Positions 1 through 11,500 of a stretch of 64,000 nucleotides of DNA are shown here, piece by piece. Source of the DNA: CAWAMR01 sp963783095 (GTDB lineage: Bacteria > Planctomycetota > Planctomycetia > Gemmatales > Gemmataceae); assembly GCA_963783095.1 (NCBI GenBank), contig CAWAMR010000012.1:337210-401209 (forward strand), read 5' to 3'. Both the position numbers and the translations under genes were made by a program. The notes below the pieces were generated by a model. It saw only the letters and a program-made list of their open reading frames with translations, was not told the origin of the DNA and made no database searches. Within the stretch, counting starts at the first letter, position 1. Every line of letters begins with the position of its first letter.

Positions 1-19
1 ATTATTGGGATTATGTGCT

Positions 20-1442
20 CTAATCATCTTCGTTCGGGCGGAGAGCGTTTCGTAGCCGATTCTGCTTCGTTAGCGCGCCGATGAGACCATCGTGGTCGGT
101 ATCGAATTGCTTGAACAGTTCCGGCGAACCCAGGAACTCTCGGGGCGAAAGAAAACCATCTCCGTTGCGATCCATCGCCTTGAACCAGGCCGACCCCGCT
201 GCTTTTGGTGCATCCTCAACGGTCCGTTGTTTCTTCGCTGCGGCGAAACGGACCGGACCGAACGACGTTCCTATCCGCTCTTCGTGAACCGTAATACTGA
301 TCTGCCGCTTCAGGTCGGTGCGCTTCAAGGGAATATCAGAATGGCTCAATAGTCTGGGTGTGCGCAGCAACTCGCGGCGATCGAGTTTGCCGTCGTGGTT
401 TTCGTCGAGTAGCGTGAAGAGATTGCTTCCCGTATCGTTCACTACGATGGTGCGTTGTGCTCGAATGCCGTTTTCGATCAAAGTCAAGAACCCTTCTAAT
501 TCGCCGACGGTCAACTTGCCATCGGCGTTGCGGTCGGCGAATGGAAAGATTGCATCGATGATTTGCAAAGCGGGTTCATCTTCGGTGTCTTTGGCCGGCA
601 GGGCTGGTTTGTTGCCCAGTCCAGCGCGAAAGGTGCTCAGATAGAATTCGCGGGTTGCTTGTAGCTGCGGACCAACGTCAGTTGTTGAAGGCAATAGAGA
701 ACCAGTTGCACCAGGGATGTCGAATCGGACTCCTTCCTCGGGAATTCTTGCAAGCGATTTCCCACCGACTTTCCATTGAGGCGATTTCTTTTTTATGCTT
801 AAACGCATTTCGATGCGTAGATCGATGCCGCGGGTTGCATCAAGCGGAAGAAACTGAATGGGACGTATCTTGGATTGTTTCTCACCCGTATTGATCCCGC
901 CGTTAAGAATCTCGTTGGGAGTCAAAAGATCATTTTCATCCGCGTCGAATCGCTTCAGAAGCCCAACCGCTTTCGCCAATTCTTCCTTGGAGAGTTGCTT
1001 ATCACCATTACGGTCCAGGACGAGAAAGAGGGTTTCATTGAGCCGGGCGGTCTCTGGACTCGAAGACAGGATGATCCCCTCGGCCGGTGTGAATCCCGCT
1101 GTGCGATAGTAGCTCTTGAAGCCGTGCGTAACCATGCCGGCGGGATTGCCCGACATCTTCGCGAACTCCGGCACTATCGACTTCTTCCGCCGGGTCCGGG
1201 CAGTGGGAAGATCCGCGCTACTTCCGCAGCAGTGAGAAAGCCATCCCCGTTTCGGTCGAAGTGATCGAAGAGTTGATCGAGAAACTTGTTCCACGCAGCT
1301 GGTCGGTGCTTCTTGCTCGCCCGCGATTTCCACACGAATATGAACCGCTTTCTCGCCGTCAGGCACGAGCAGATCGATCCCCTCACGGGCCTGGAGGGGA
1401 GATGATGAGCCAGAAGGCAAAGATCGCCAGGGAAAACTTCAA
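20..1442 (-). CDS. secreted multi-EF-hand calcium-binding protein (frameshifted)
   Basis: Predicted exported calcium-binding protein of the planctomycete EF-hand type; its cellular role is unknown. A TTG at 1442 overlaps the stop of the upstream DUF1501 gene (TTGA) and starts a signal peptide, MKFSLAIFAFWLIIS. The frame changes near 1390, where REGIDLLVPDGEKAVHIRVE follows. It changes near 1320 to reach FDRNGDGFLTAAEV and returns near 1190. About seven EF-hand loops are visible, including DRNGDKQLSKEEL, DRNADGKLTVGEL, DENHDGKLDRREL and DRNGDGFLSPREF. The protein ends at the left edge with a complete stop. It is probably co-translated with DUF1501. The frame changes compensate each other and look like sequencing indels, because the EF-hand lost in one frame is intact in another. 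The family assignment is solid; the exact N-terminus is inferred. Confidence 0.75.
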
Positions 1443-2743
1443 GCCAGTGCCTCCTGAATCGGTTGGCCGGAAGGATCGACGACGCGAATCGGCCTATCGA
1501 CGTTCGACATGTTCTGCTTCTTCGGGTCGATGCCCAGCGCCAGGCAAATCGTCGCCAAACAGATCGGGAATCCCGGCCGGTCGATCGTCGACCAGCATCC
1601 CGTCCTTGCTCGTCTTGCCAATGACTTGCCCGCCCTTGATGCCGCCACCGCCGAGCACAACACTCCAGGCGTTCGGATAATGGTCGCGTCCCTGACGAGG
1701 GTTGATGACTGGGGTCCGGCCAAATTCACCCATCCAGACGACCAGCGTCGATTCGAGCAAGCCGCGTTCTTTCAAATCGACCATCAGCGTGCCCCAGGCC
1801 GCATCGAGAGTCTGGCTAAGATTTTTCACCTGGTCGAAATTGTTGTCGTGCGTGTCCCAACCGGCCGAGCGTGACCTCGACAAAGGGCACTTCTCGTTCG
1901 ACGAGCCGACGAGCCAGGAGGCATCCCTGGCCGAAGTGGTTTCGGCCGTACCGCTCGCGCAAATCCTGCTTCTCATCGGATAAGTCAAACGCCTTCGCTG
2001 CGGACTCGCGCATTAGACGGGTAGCACGATCGTAGGCATTTTGATGGCTTTGGGTGGCCGTTCCAGGCCGTGTTGCGAGAAACTCGGTCTGCATCGCCTG
2101 CAGAAGTTCCAATCGGTCGCCGGCTTGTTCCGCAGTAACATTGTCGGCACGCTGGAGATTCTCGACCCGCAAGCCGCCGCTGGAACTGGGATCAAATGTT
2201 ACTTCGCGCGTGGCCCGGCCGCCGACGATCAGCGGAGCAAAGCGTGGGCCGAGAAACCCAGCAGACAAGCTGGCCGTCGGGATGCCGCGCGGTGTGATGC
2301 TGACAAAAGCAGGCAGATCGGCATCGGCATGATCCCGTTCCTTGGCAACGAGTGATCCAAGGGTCGGAAACTCGATTGCGCCTTGCAGCGGGTTGCCGGT
2401 CCGCAGGTGATAGGAAGCCCGGCCGTGATCGCCTTCCTTGGTTTTCATGGAGCGTATGAGGGCGAGATGTTTCATTTGCTCGGCGACTTTGGGAAGATGT
2501 TCACTGATGCGAATGCCCGACAGCGTGGTGTCGATTTCTTTGAAGGGTCCGCCATTGGCGTGACCGCGTTTCAGATCAAACGTATCGGTCTGCGTGGGCC
2601 CGCCGGCCATCCACAGCAGGATGCAAGAGCGTTTGCGATCTTTGCGCCTGCGCGGTGTCGGCAGCGAGTGTGGAGAGCCAGCCTGAAAGGCTGGTGGTTC
2701 CCACGACACCCAAAAACGCACGGCGAGAAAAGGACACATTCAT
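1439..2743 (-). CDS. DUF1501 family protein (frameshifted)
   Basis: DUF1501 proteins are sulfatase/phosphatase-like secreted proteins common in planctomycetes, usually encoded next to DUF1549/DUF1553 genes; no reaction is established. ATG at 2743 has a good GGGAGG ribosome site. It starts a Tat-like signal (SRRAFLGVVGTTSLSG), followed by CILLWMAGGPTQTDTFDLK. Later come GWDTHDNNF and LVVWMGEFGRTPVINPRQGR, which are family hallmarks. Frame changes are needed near 2635, 1860 and 1550. The C-terminus reads DPSGQPIQEALA. It lies 165 bp downstream of the DUF1549 gene and overlaps the following EF-hand gene by 4 bp, so the three probably form one transcript. Confidence 0.85.
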
Positions 2744-2783
2744 CGCTGATCCTCCCACTCGAACCCAAATCGATCCATTGGCA

Positions 2784-2871
2784 CCGTGAACCCCATGCGT
2801 TAGCTTGGAGGTAAGACAGCAATCGCCCGCGAACTGACAGCTACCCCGGAGCTAACGCACCGGGTTCGCCT
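2784..2871. repeat. imperfect inverted repeat with GCGTTAGCT core
   Basis: Between the DUF1549 and DUF1501 genes, one arm carries a GCGTTAGCTT core and the other GAGCTAACGC, each flanked by matching GGTGAACCCC-like and CGGGTTCGCC-like sequence. It is less perfect than the other long inverted repeats in this window but has the same layout. It could be a hairpin affecting expression within the operon. Confidence 0.5.
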
Positions 2872-2908
2872 CGTTCGCGAGAGGCGCGACGCAGTTTGCA
2901 GCAGTCCC

Positions 2909-4515
2909 TCAATGATTCAGCCGAAATTCCGCACTATTGAGCAACACCCAGAACACATCCGATAGACGGCGATTCTCATCTGCTGTCCCGGACTTGCTGA
3001 TGTATTTCAATAACCGCTCTCGCTCCGCGCTCGTCGGTTTTCGGCTCAGTGTGGCGAGGTACAACGCCTCAATTTTCCCGGAAACATCGAGATTCGGCAA
3101 GCCGGTAATACCCTGTAAGGTTGCGCTACTTTGAATAGTCGTGGCATCATTCAGGAACTTGCCGTTCATCAGCGCGAGCGCTTGCAGGATGGATGTTTCA
3201 GGCTCACCGAGTCGGCCTTGCGGAGCGAACTGAGTCAGGAATCGACTTCGTACTGTTGTCGTGGCCCGGCCAAACGGCCCACGGTCGGCAGCTCGTTCGC
3301 GGTAGCCGACCGCCAGTGCCAGGCTGTCGAAGAACTGTTCTCCGGTCAATCCCTTGACCGCCATGCGCGCAAACAGTCGGGCTTCATCTTGACTTGGATG
3401 GGTCAGTCTGCTGGTCTGCTGGTAGGCTCGGCTCATACAGATCGCCCGAATGATATAGCGCATATCGAAACCCGAAGCCGCGAATGATGTCGCCAGTTCA
3501 TCGAGCAATTCCGGATGACTGGGTACATTCTCATCGTTGAAATCATCGACCGGTTCGACGATGCCGCGTCCAAAGAACTGGCCCCACAGGCGATTGACCG
3601 AAGCTCGGGCAAAATACGGGTTCTCGCGGGCCGTGATCCAGTCGGCCAGCGCCACGCGCGAACTGGTCTTGGCTTTCCATGTCGGTTCCTTGCCGTCGAG
3701 GAAGATGGGGCGAATGGTTTTCTTGAGCTGGTCGGGTCTTAGTTCGCGCACATCGATCGCCTCGTTTAACGGCGCGAAAATGCCCTCGCCTTGTCGCTCG
3801 ATCCCCGCGAAAAACGCGGCCTGGTTCCAGAATTGTTCGCGGGTCCACGAAGCGAAAGGATGATTGTGGCACTGGGCACAATCAATCTGGATACCAAGGA
3901 ACAACTTGGTCGTGGTCGCAGCGAGGTTTTCAGGACGGGCATCCTTGACCGCAAAGTATGCGAGCGGATTCGCGTTGTCGGCCTCCCGGAAGACCGACTC
4001 GGGAGTCTGTTTCGCTCCGGCGATTGGGGTGGTCAAGAGTTCGCGGACAAGCTGATCGTAGGGTGAGTTGGCCCGAAATTTCTGCCTCAACCACGCTTCA
4101 AAGCCGGGCTGAAAGAAATGAGCCTCGTCGCTTGCGGCAACTTCGGGAATCAGTTGAGCACGCCAGAGATTGGCGAAGTGCAGCGCATGGCGCGGCGAGT
4201 CGAGCAACTCATCGACGAGCTTCCGGCGTTTATCGGGATCGTTGTCGGCGAGAAATTCGTGGACGTCGTTGGGAGTGGGAATCCGGCCCGAGATGTCGAG
4301 GTAAACCCGGCGCAGGAATTCGGCATCGTCAGCGCGTGGAGCGGGCTCCGCTTTGGCGTTCTTCCAGCGCGCGGCCAAGTGATGATCGATGCGTTCAGCA
4401 AGTTTGCAAGCATCGGCAGGGGCCGAGGCCAGCCGGTACCCGTGGCGCAGAACACCAGGAAGCATATAGCGCATCCCTTCAGGATGGAACGCAGCGCGGC
4501 GGCGTTTGTTGTCAT
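2909..4515 (-). CDS. DUF1549/DUF1553 (PSCyt-type) secreted protein
   Basis: Planctomycete PSCyt-family protein of unknown biochemical role, usually paired with DUF1501. ATG at 4515 overlaps the stop of the MFS gene (ATGA), giving a signal peptide MTTNAAALRSILKGCAICFL. The frame changes near 4440 into ACKLAERIDHHLAARWK. DUF1549 follows (FLRRVYLDISGRIPTPNDV, and CAQCHNHPF, a haem-like CxxCH whose haem binding is not proven). DUF1553 then shows NRLWGQFFGRGIVEPVDDF and SHPELLDELA. It ends FWVLLNSAEFRLNH, the usual family ending. The DUF1501 partner is immediately downstream. Unlike larger family members it lacks an N-terminal cytochrome-like PSCyt1 region and a LamG insert. Confidence 0.88.
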
Positions 4516-5798
4516 CTCGAATCCTCTCTCCGCTCCGAACGCGGCAGCGGACTTCGCCAGGCGACCATCCCCAGCAGCAGCGCGATCGGAGCACAGGCGT
4601 AAAAAAACGGTGCATGCGAACCCAGTGATTCTTTGCAGAGCGTCAACAACAGCGGACCCAGCGCTGAGGCGAAAACGGTAATCACCTGCACCATTGCCTG
4701 AATCGTTCCCAGGTGGGTTCTTCCAAAGGCATGCCCGTAGACTGCGAAGAAAACGACCGTGATGATTCCCCCCGAAAGACCCAGCGCCACGCCATAGAGG
4801 ATTGCATCCAGCTGGGTCGAAAGATGAGGAAACGCCAGGAGCGATCCGGTCAGGATCATCATACCAATCAACAGGAGCCGGCCCATCCCCCAACGCGGTA
4901 TCAGCCAGCCTGCAAGCAAATTCGCGGGCAGCCCAGCTGCCACAAGCATCGTCATCACCAACACGAACGTATCGTGATTGAAACCCCGTTCATTCAACAA
5001 GTCTTCTTGAAACAGCGTAATCCCCGACCATACGAAATTAAACAGCGATGCGCTCAGTGTGAATGCCCAGAATGCCCTGGAGCGCAATGCGGATTGCCAG
5101 GAAAGATCGAGAGGTGCCGGTCTTGAAGTCTCGACCTTCGCGGAATCGGGCGGCAACCCTACCGATTCCGGCGTGCTCCGCACCAGACACCACCCGAATA
5201 GTGCCAGCACCAGAATCAAGCATAACCCAACACCGGACCAGACATCGCGCCATCCGAAGTATTGGACTGCCTGCCCCACTCCCAGCGTTGACGCAATGAA
5301 ACCGATCGAAAGCAAAACCGTGAAGACAGCCATCGCCACGCCGAGTCGCCGCGTGAACCACTTGCCCACCATCGCCATGCTGACGATCGAGAGCGCACCC
5401 TGTCCGAACCCGCGAACCAGGGTGAGCGCGAGGAAAAGCACCACAATCCCCGAAGCCTGGGCCATCCAAAGGACAGCCCCTCCCAGTGCCAGGGCAACGC
5501 CTGTGAGCACAACGCGAACCCCGAAGCGATCGATCAGCCTACCGATGGGCAAGCAGATCGCGGAGCCGAGAAGAATCGCCCAGAAATTAAGAATGCCGAA
5601 AAGAACTGGGCCGACACCCAGGGACGGATCTTCCGTTAGAGGCTTGGTGATCAAGCCCAGACCGTGCGTTCTGCCCGGCAAAGTACTCGTCATGGCGAAC
5701 GCGGCCATGACCAGTACCACCCAGCCGTAATAGAACGGAAGGCGGGCGATACCGGGTGAGGTCGAGGTTGATCGTTCTTCCAGTAAGGGGAGGCCCAT
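4512..5798 (-). CDS. major facilitator superfamily transporter
   Basis: Integral inner-membrane transporter with about 12 hydrophobic segments; the substrate is not predictable from sequence. I chose ATG at 5798 (MGLPLLEERSTSTSPGIARL) because the first transmembrane helix, YYGWVVLVMAAFAM, follows directly. An upstream in-frame start would add 13 residues read from a repeat-rich region. The loop after helix 2-3 has the MFS-like pattern GRLIDRFGVR. The length of about 428 residues is typical of MFS proteins. The stop overlaps the next start (ATGA), coupling it to the DUF1549 gene. A perfect 51-bp inverted repeat lies just upstream. The frame is intact throughout. Confidence 0.88.
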   Translation of the reverse strand: MGLPLLEERSTSTSPGIARLPFYYGWVVLVMAAFAMTSTLPGRTHGLGLITKPLTEDPSLGVGPVLFGILNFWAILLGSAICLPIGRLIDRFGVRVVLTGVALALGGAVLWMAQASGIVVLFLALTLVRGFGQGALSIVSMAMVGKWFTRRLGVAMAVFTVLLSIGFIASTLGVGQAVQYFGWRDVWSGVGLCLILVLALFGWCLVRSTPESVGLPPDSAKVETSRPAPLDLSWQSALRSRAFWAFTLSASLFNFVWSGITLFQEDLLNERGFNHDTFVLVMTMLVAAGLPANLLAGWLIPRWGMGRLLLIGMMILTGSLLAFPHLSTQLDAILYGVALGLSGGIITVVFFAVYGHAFGRTHLGTIQAMVQVITVFASALGPLLLTLCKESLGSHAPFFYACAPIALLLGMVAWRSPLPRSERREDSR

Positions 5799-5823
5799 CT
5801 GGTGTTGTTCTCCGCCAAAGATT

Positions 5824-5971
5824 CCCAGGGTTCGCAAAGCCTCACCCTGGGCTTTACTGCGACGCCCTTACCAGGGCTGGGCGTCGATGGTTTCAGGGAT
5901 CGAATGGCAACGACCAAGCTCTGGTAAGGGCGTCGCAGTAAAGCCCAGGGTGAGGCTTTGCGAACCCTGGG
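5824..5971. repeat. perfect 51-bp inverted repeat, nested palindrome
   Basis: Arms 5824-5874 and 5921-5971 are exact reverse complements, separated by 46 bp. Each arm contains a smaller palindrome, AAAGCC and GGCTTT separated by 8 bp, so several hairpins are possible. It lies 26 bp after the stop of the propeller gene and 25 bp before the MFS start. It could act as a terminator, processing site or mobile repeat. Confidence 0.95.
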
Positions 5972-5996
5972 AAACCACGAATACCCTGTGGAACCT

Positions 5997-7226
5997 CTAT
6001 TGAAGGTCGAGACAAATCACTTCTTTGTCATCTCGAACATACACTCGGCCATTCGACAGCGCTGGGTTCGTCAGCGTGCCGTTGCAAACTTTCGACCGGC
6101 ACAATTCGCGGTACTCCTTGTTGTTGTCCTCTACCAACTTCAGAACTCCCAGGTCGTCGAGGATGAGCAGTTTGCCATCGCCCGTGCGAATAATTCCGGC
6201 ATGGAAGTAGCCTACCGCCGATTTCTTCCATAGTTCCTTACCGGTCTTGAGCTCCACACAACTGAGCGCGGCGTTGGGAATCGGCTTGAGCGTGTTCGTA
6301 ATGAGATAGAGGTGGTCCTTGTTGACACAAGTCCCCGACGAGAAATAGGCTGCCAGCTCCTTGACCTGCCACAACTTGGAAGCGACCGCTTTTTCTTCTT
6401 TGCCCTCGACGCGGATAGTCGTTGTGCCGTTGGTCATGGTGCTGGCAATCACCTTGTCGCCGACTACCAGCGGCGTTGGTGAAGTGCCGGCCGGCTGGAA
6501 AACGAGCGGATATTCCCAGCTCAACGATCCGTCGAGCGGGTTCAGGGCGACCACGCGCAACGTCGTCATGAAGACCACATCAGCTCCCTTGCCTGGCGCG
6601 GCGAACAGTACCGGCGAGCCGGTACTGGCCGGCTCATCGAGTGCCTGCCATTGCACCTCGCCTTTTTCGGTGTCGAAGGCGATCACCGAAGAACCTTTGC
6701 CGCCCACGGCCACGATGAGCCGATTACCGATCACCACCGGTGAACAACAGACTCCAAAGCGCGGTAAATCGACCTTGAACTTCTTGTAGACATCCACCTG
6801 CCAGACTATTTCTCCGGAATTTGCCTTGAAGCAGGTGAGCACTCCGTTCACTCCAAATGTGAAAACGCGATTCCCGGCCACCGTTGGAGTAGCCTGGGGG
6901 CCGGTGTTCAAAACGCTCGCATAAGGAGCGCGCGCATAAGAAGTCCGCCACAACTCCTTGCCGGTCTTGGCATCCACGGCGAATAACTCTTCCTCTTCCT
7001 TGTCCTTGACTCGATCGAAGATGAAGACTCGACCGGCGGCAATGACCGGAACACTGTGCCCGGGGCCAACGGGAGTTCGCCAAAGCGGTTTGAGCGAATC
7101 CTTCCAGGCGGCGACTTTTTCGGAAGTACCGCCATCGCGCTTCGGACCTAGCCACTGGGGCCAATCATCCGCGCGGGCGAGCGAAACGATCATCAGCATC
7201 GTCAGAAACGCGCGTGATCCAGGCAT
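5997..7226 (-). CDS. secreted PQQ-like beta-propeller protein
   Basis: Predicted exported eight-bladed-type propeller related to outer-membrane BamB-like and PQQ-domain proteins; no catalytic residues or cofactor are evident. ATG at 7226 gives a signal peptide (MPGSRAFLTMLMIVSLARA) followed by DDWPQWLGPKRDGG, the usual start of planctomycete PQQ-like proteins. Blade motifs recur, for example AVDAKTGKELWR, AFDTEKGEVQWQ, ALNPLDGSLSWEYP and ELKTGKELWKKS. About 409 residues, a normal length, with the frame intact. It begins 28 bp after the PhyH-like gene, so the two are probably cotranscribed. Confidence 0.88.
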   Translation of the reverse strand: MPGSRAFLTMLMIVSLARADDWPQWLGPKRDGGTSEKVAAWKDSLKPLWRTPVGPGHSVPVIAAGRVFIFDRVKDKEEEELFAVDAKTGKELWRTSYARAPYASVLNTGPQATPTVAGNRVFTFGVNGVLTCFKANSGEIVWQVDVYKKFKVDLPRFGVCCSPVVIGNRLIVAVGGKGSSVIAFDTEKGEVQWQALDEPASTGSPVLFAAPGKGADVVFMTTLRVVALNPLDGSLSWEYPLVFQPAGTSPTPLVVGDKVIASTMTNGTTTIRVEGKEEKAVASKLWQVKELAAYFSSGTCVNKDHLYLITNTLKPIPNAALSCVELKTGKELWKKSAVGYFHAGIIRTGDGKLLILDDLGVLKLVEDNNKEYRELCRSKVCNGTLTNPALSNGRVYVRDDKEVICLDLQ

Positions 7227-7254
7227 GAGAAGAATCCTCGACGGGCGAGTGCGA

Positions 7255-8044
7255 TCAACGGAAATACGTATCGTGTTTGCCATATTGGGCATATTTCTTG
7301 GGCAGCCAGGAATGGAAATCTTCGTAATGTTGCGTGCGGGAATCGCCGCCGTCCGAGTCAGCATTATAACTGAAGTACAGGAGCCGACGCCAGCGATCCG
7401 AACGATTTGCAGTGGATCGATGCGGGGTAAAACACCCAAACAAAGCGACGTCGCCCGGCTCCAGTTCGAGGTAAACCCGCTTCCTCTCATCAACGCATTC
7501 CGGCGGCAGCGCATGATAGTCGCCATCGGCGGCGGATAAGTATCCCGCCTTGTGATAGCCGGGGAAAACCTCCGTGCAGCCGTTCGCGGCAGAGGATGGA
7601 TCGATCGCGACCGCTACGGTAATGAAACTCTTCGGGAAACCAGGCCAGGCGATATAATCCTGATGCAAATCGTAACCTTTGGCTCCGGGCGGTTTCAAAA
7701 TGATCTTGTCTTTGAACAGATGGCGGGTTCGCCATAGATAGCGCTGAGGATATCGAATAGACGAGGATCGTGCGCCAGGCATCGCACAACGGCGACAGAT
7801 CGATGACGGGATCGAACGCATCGAACATACATTCATCCGTGCCAACATGATTTTGCCAGCGGCAGCGCAGGTTGCGCGTGTCGATCAAATCCGTCCGTTG
7901 AAGGAGACCTTCGACCTCCCTGGAGAGCATTTCCATCTCATCCGCAGAGAAAACTCCGCGCACGATCAGGTAACCATCTTCCCGATAGCGCTCACGCTCG
8001 ATCGGACTGAGTGGGGCCGGATTCGTTTCCAGAGCAGCGGACAT
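7255..8044 (-). CDS. phytanoyl-CoA dioxygenase (PhyH) family protein (frameshifted)
   Basis: Predicted Fe(II)/2-oxoglutarate-dependent oxygenase of the PhyH superfamily; substrate unknown. It starts MSAALETNPAPLSPIERERY with ERYREDGYLIVRGVFSADE, the usual N-terminal pattern. The iron ligands are visible: HxD in YDLHQDYIAW and the distal His in GCFTPHRSTANRS, with the following Arg positioned for 2-oxoglutarate. Two indels within about 40 bp (near 7762 and 7722) break the frame. The piece between reads RLFDILSAIYGEPA in the third frame, so the protein was continuous. The C-terminus ends KYGKHDTYFR-like. About 263 residues, typical for the family. It probably heads the minus-strand operon with the propeller and MFS genes. 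Confidence 0.82.
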
Positions 8045-8561
8045 GGGTGGAGATCCATCAATCGAGACAACATTTTGACATCTTACGTGATGTCATGATA
8101 TTTCCCGCCGACTCACAAGCAAGCAACGATACCAAACCATATGGAGGAAAGGTTTTCCTGGAGAGTTTCCGTCCGAATTATGGACGAGGAGAGACTGCGA
8201 AACATTCATGGCACATCCCGACAAAGGCTCATTCTTGGCTGCGTAAGGAAAAAATGGAGAAGTTCACTGTTGACACGACAATGGTCTGGTGGTAGCTCAA
8301 GCGTCGCATTAAAGGCACTTATCCCCAGGTTCTTCGGATCACGGCAGCAGGATTACATAATAATCAATCGATTTTCGTATTGAAGAAGCGAAAGCGACCG
8401 GTTTCTCTCCCCCGGTCTGATTTTTCGTGCACTGTGTCCAAAGCAGTTTTGGACCGTGCTATGGAATAAAGGATTTTCACCACAATTCCATTTAGACTCG
8501 CGATAGCCGTTTATTTTTGCTTGTATTGTCTCGCGGTCTGGTTAATCGTTGAGCCTCCACT
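8045..8561. other. divergent intergenic region, likely promoters
   Basis: A 517-bp gap between two divergently transcribed genes, AT-richer than its surroundings. It presumably holds the promoters of both. A TTGACA at about 8270 has no convincing -10 partner. No convincing protein or RNA gene is seen. Confidence 0.4.
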
Positions 8562-11500
8562 ATGAGATGGAAACACCGTTTATCCAAACGAAAGAACCAT
8601 TGCTCAACTAAAGGTCCAGGCAGTTCTTTAGGCGCAGCGGCTCTTCGACTGGAAACCCTCGAAGATCGAGTTGTCCCATCCATTGGCTTCGCCGCTCCTG
8701 ATTTCATCATCAATCACGATGGTGGAAACAATCCCGCCGATAGCGCTCCTTACACCCCCCAAGATATACGAGGTGCCTACGGGGTCGATCAAATCACGTT
8801 TGGTGGAGGTCTTGTCGGCAACGGCAGCGGTCAGACCATTGCCCTGGTGGATGCTTATGACGATCCGAACGCTCTGAGCGACCTGGAAGCGTTCGATGCC
8901 GAATTCGGTCTTCAGAATCCTCCCAGTTTTGAGAAAGTCAATCAAAATGGGCAGGCCACCAACCTTCCCGGCACCGATCCTTCAGGCCCCGAAGGCTGGT
9001 CCCTTGAAGAATCTCTCGACATCGAATGGGCGCATTCGATCGCACCCGCGGCCAACATCGTCCTCGTGGAAGCCGACGGCGAGACAATAGCTTGTACACA
9101 GCGGTAGCGACCGCAAGCAAAATCGGTTCAGTGGTGTCAATGAGTTGGGGTGGCGGCGAGTACAGCGGAGAAACCTCTGAAGATGATTTATTCGATGTGA
9201 ACGGCGTTACCTTCCTGGCGTCGTCGGGCGACAGTGGATCCGGCACGATTTACCCGTCGGCGTCGCCCTACGTCATCAGTGTGGGCGGCACTTCGCTCTA
9301 CCTTGGTTCGGGCACGAGTTACGGCAGTGAATCGGCCTGGAGCGGTTCGGGCGGCGGCTTAAGCCCATACGAGAGCCGACCGACGTATCAGAATGGCGTC
9401 GAGAACGTGGTGGGCAACCAGCGGGGGGTCCCCGATGTCTCTGCCGATGCCGATCCCAATACCGGGGTTTGGGTTTACGATAGTTACGCCGGTGGTTGGT
9501 ACGAAGTCGGCGGGACCAGTGTGGCAACTCCAATTTGGGCCGGTTTGATCGCCATCGCCGATCAGGGCCGTACAAGCATCGGTGAAGGAACGCTGGACAG
9601 CATCCAAACCTTGACTGCCTTGTATGGGTTGCCGGCCAGCGACTTCCACGACATCACCAGCGGTAACAACGGGGGTTATTCTGCCGGGCCGGGTTACGAT
9701 CTGGTCACTGGGCTGGGTTCACCGATCGCCAATCTGCTGGTCCCGGCGCTCGCCGGAAATGAAAATAGCGGGTACCCCGTTGACGGTTCCGGCACCGATT
9801 CAACCGATTCGTCCATCGGTCTCGCCGGGACAACGGATAGCGCGGGCGACGTCTTTGTCGCGGGTTACTTCACAGGAACCCAGACTTTTGGAACCACGAC
9901 GCTGACGGCGCAGGGTACGGAAGATGCTTACGTGGCGAAGTACAACGCATCCGGGACGCTATTATGGGTGGACGATTTTGGTGGGGTGAATGCCGCGGTC
10001 GCGGGAACTGCGATCGCGGTGAGCGAGATCGGGGAATGCCTATATCACCGGATACTTCTCCGGGACCGGCAATTTTTCCGGCTCCTCGAGCACCGATGAT
10101 CTGAGCAGTTCCGGAGCAGGCAACAACGCGTTTGTATTGGAACTGAATTCGAGCGGTAAGTTTGTCTTTGCCGTCGATCTGGGGGCCGGCAGTACGAATG
10201 CAGCGGGTACAGGCATCGCCGTGGATGCTTCGGGGAATGTCTATACCACAGGATACTTCGCGGGTACGGGCAACTTCGCGGGTGCATTCGGCACGCAAAA
10301 CCTCACCAGTTCCGGAGTAGGAACCAACGCTTACGTGTTGAAACTGTATGCGAATGGTGCGTCGGCCTTTGCCCTGGATCTGGGTGCCGGCAGTACCGAC
10401 GCGGTCGGTACCGGCATCGCCCTGGACGGCTCGGGCAACATTTATACGACCGGTTACTTCGCAGGTACGGGGAACTTTGGCGGCGCTTCCGCCGCTCAAA
10501 ATCTCGCCAGTTCGGGGGCCGGCAACAATGCCTATGTGTCGAAACTCAATGCGAAGGGTCAGTATGTCTTTGCCGTTACTCTCGGGGCCGGGAGTTCCGA
10601 TGCCGAAGGCAACGCCATCGCCGTAGATGGATTGGGGAATGTCTACACCACCGGTAATTTCTCCGGCACAGGGAACTTTGCCGGCGTTTCCGGCTCCGAT
10701 ACCCTCGCCAGTTCCAACGGCAGTGACACCAACGCCTATGTGTCGAAGTTGAGCACTACTGGACAATATTTGTTCGCGGTCGATCTCGGTGCCGGAAGCG
10801 CTGATGCCGCGGGCAACGCGATCGCGGTAGATGGCGAAGGGAATGTTTATACCACCGGTTACTTCACGGGTCTGGGGAACTTTTCCGGGAGTTCGAATAG
10901 CGATTACCTCAATAGTTCCGGTGGATCGAACGCGTATGTATCGGAACTTTCTGCGAGCGGCCAATATCTCTCCGTAACCAACCTGGGATGGGGAAGCAGT
11001 GCCAGCGGCAACGGTATCGCCGTGAATGGCCTGGGCGAATTATACACCATCGGATCGTTCACGGGGTTGGGTGACTTTTCCGGTGCCGCCGGCTCGCCCG
11101 ATCTGAACAGTTCCTATGCGGGAGCAAACAGTTCAATCTTCCTGTCGCAGCAGTTGCAGCAGCCGGTGCCGCTATTCATCGCGCCGACCACGCTGGTCAA
11201 CTGGACTCAAGGGTTAGCCGGTTACAGCCAAACGATCACCGCCAGCGGTGGAACGGGGACGGTTACCTTGAGCATGACCGGTGGTGCGCTGCCAACCGGG
11301 TTGAAGTTCAATAGTACCACCGGAGTCATCAGCGGAACGCCCACAGCAGCGGGGACATATAGCTTTGAGATTACCGCAACCGATGGCGTTGGTGATACAG
11401 CAGCAGAGATTTACTCCATCACCATCAGCGCGCCGCTCAGTGTCACGACAAGCGCTTTGTCGGGCTGGGACAAGAATGAGACCGGTTACAACCAGGTGCT

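Noticed and set aside
20..1442. Programmed frameshifting as explanation of frame changes
   Set aside because: Frame breaks are scattered through unrelated genes without slippery-site or stimulatory structure.
8141..8383. Small plus-strand reading frame in the promoter gap
   Set aside because: Unlike normal protein, no ribosome site and AT-rich promoter-like composition.
9870..10964. Long minus-strand reading frame opposite the protease repeats
   Set aside because: It is a shadow of the repetitive plus-strand coding sequence; the plus strand has motifs, a start and domain structure.
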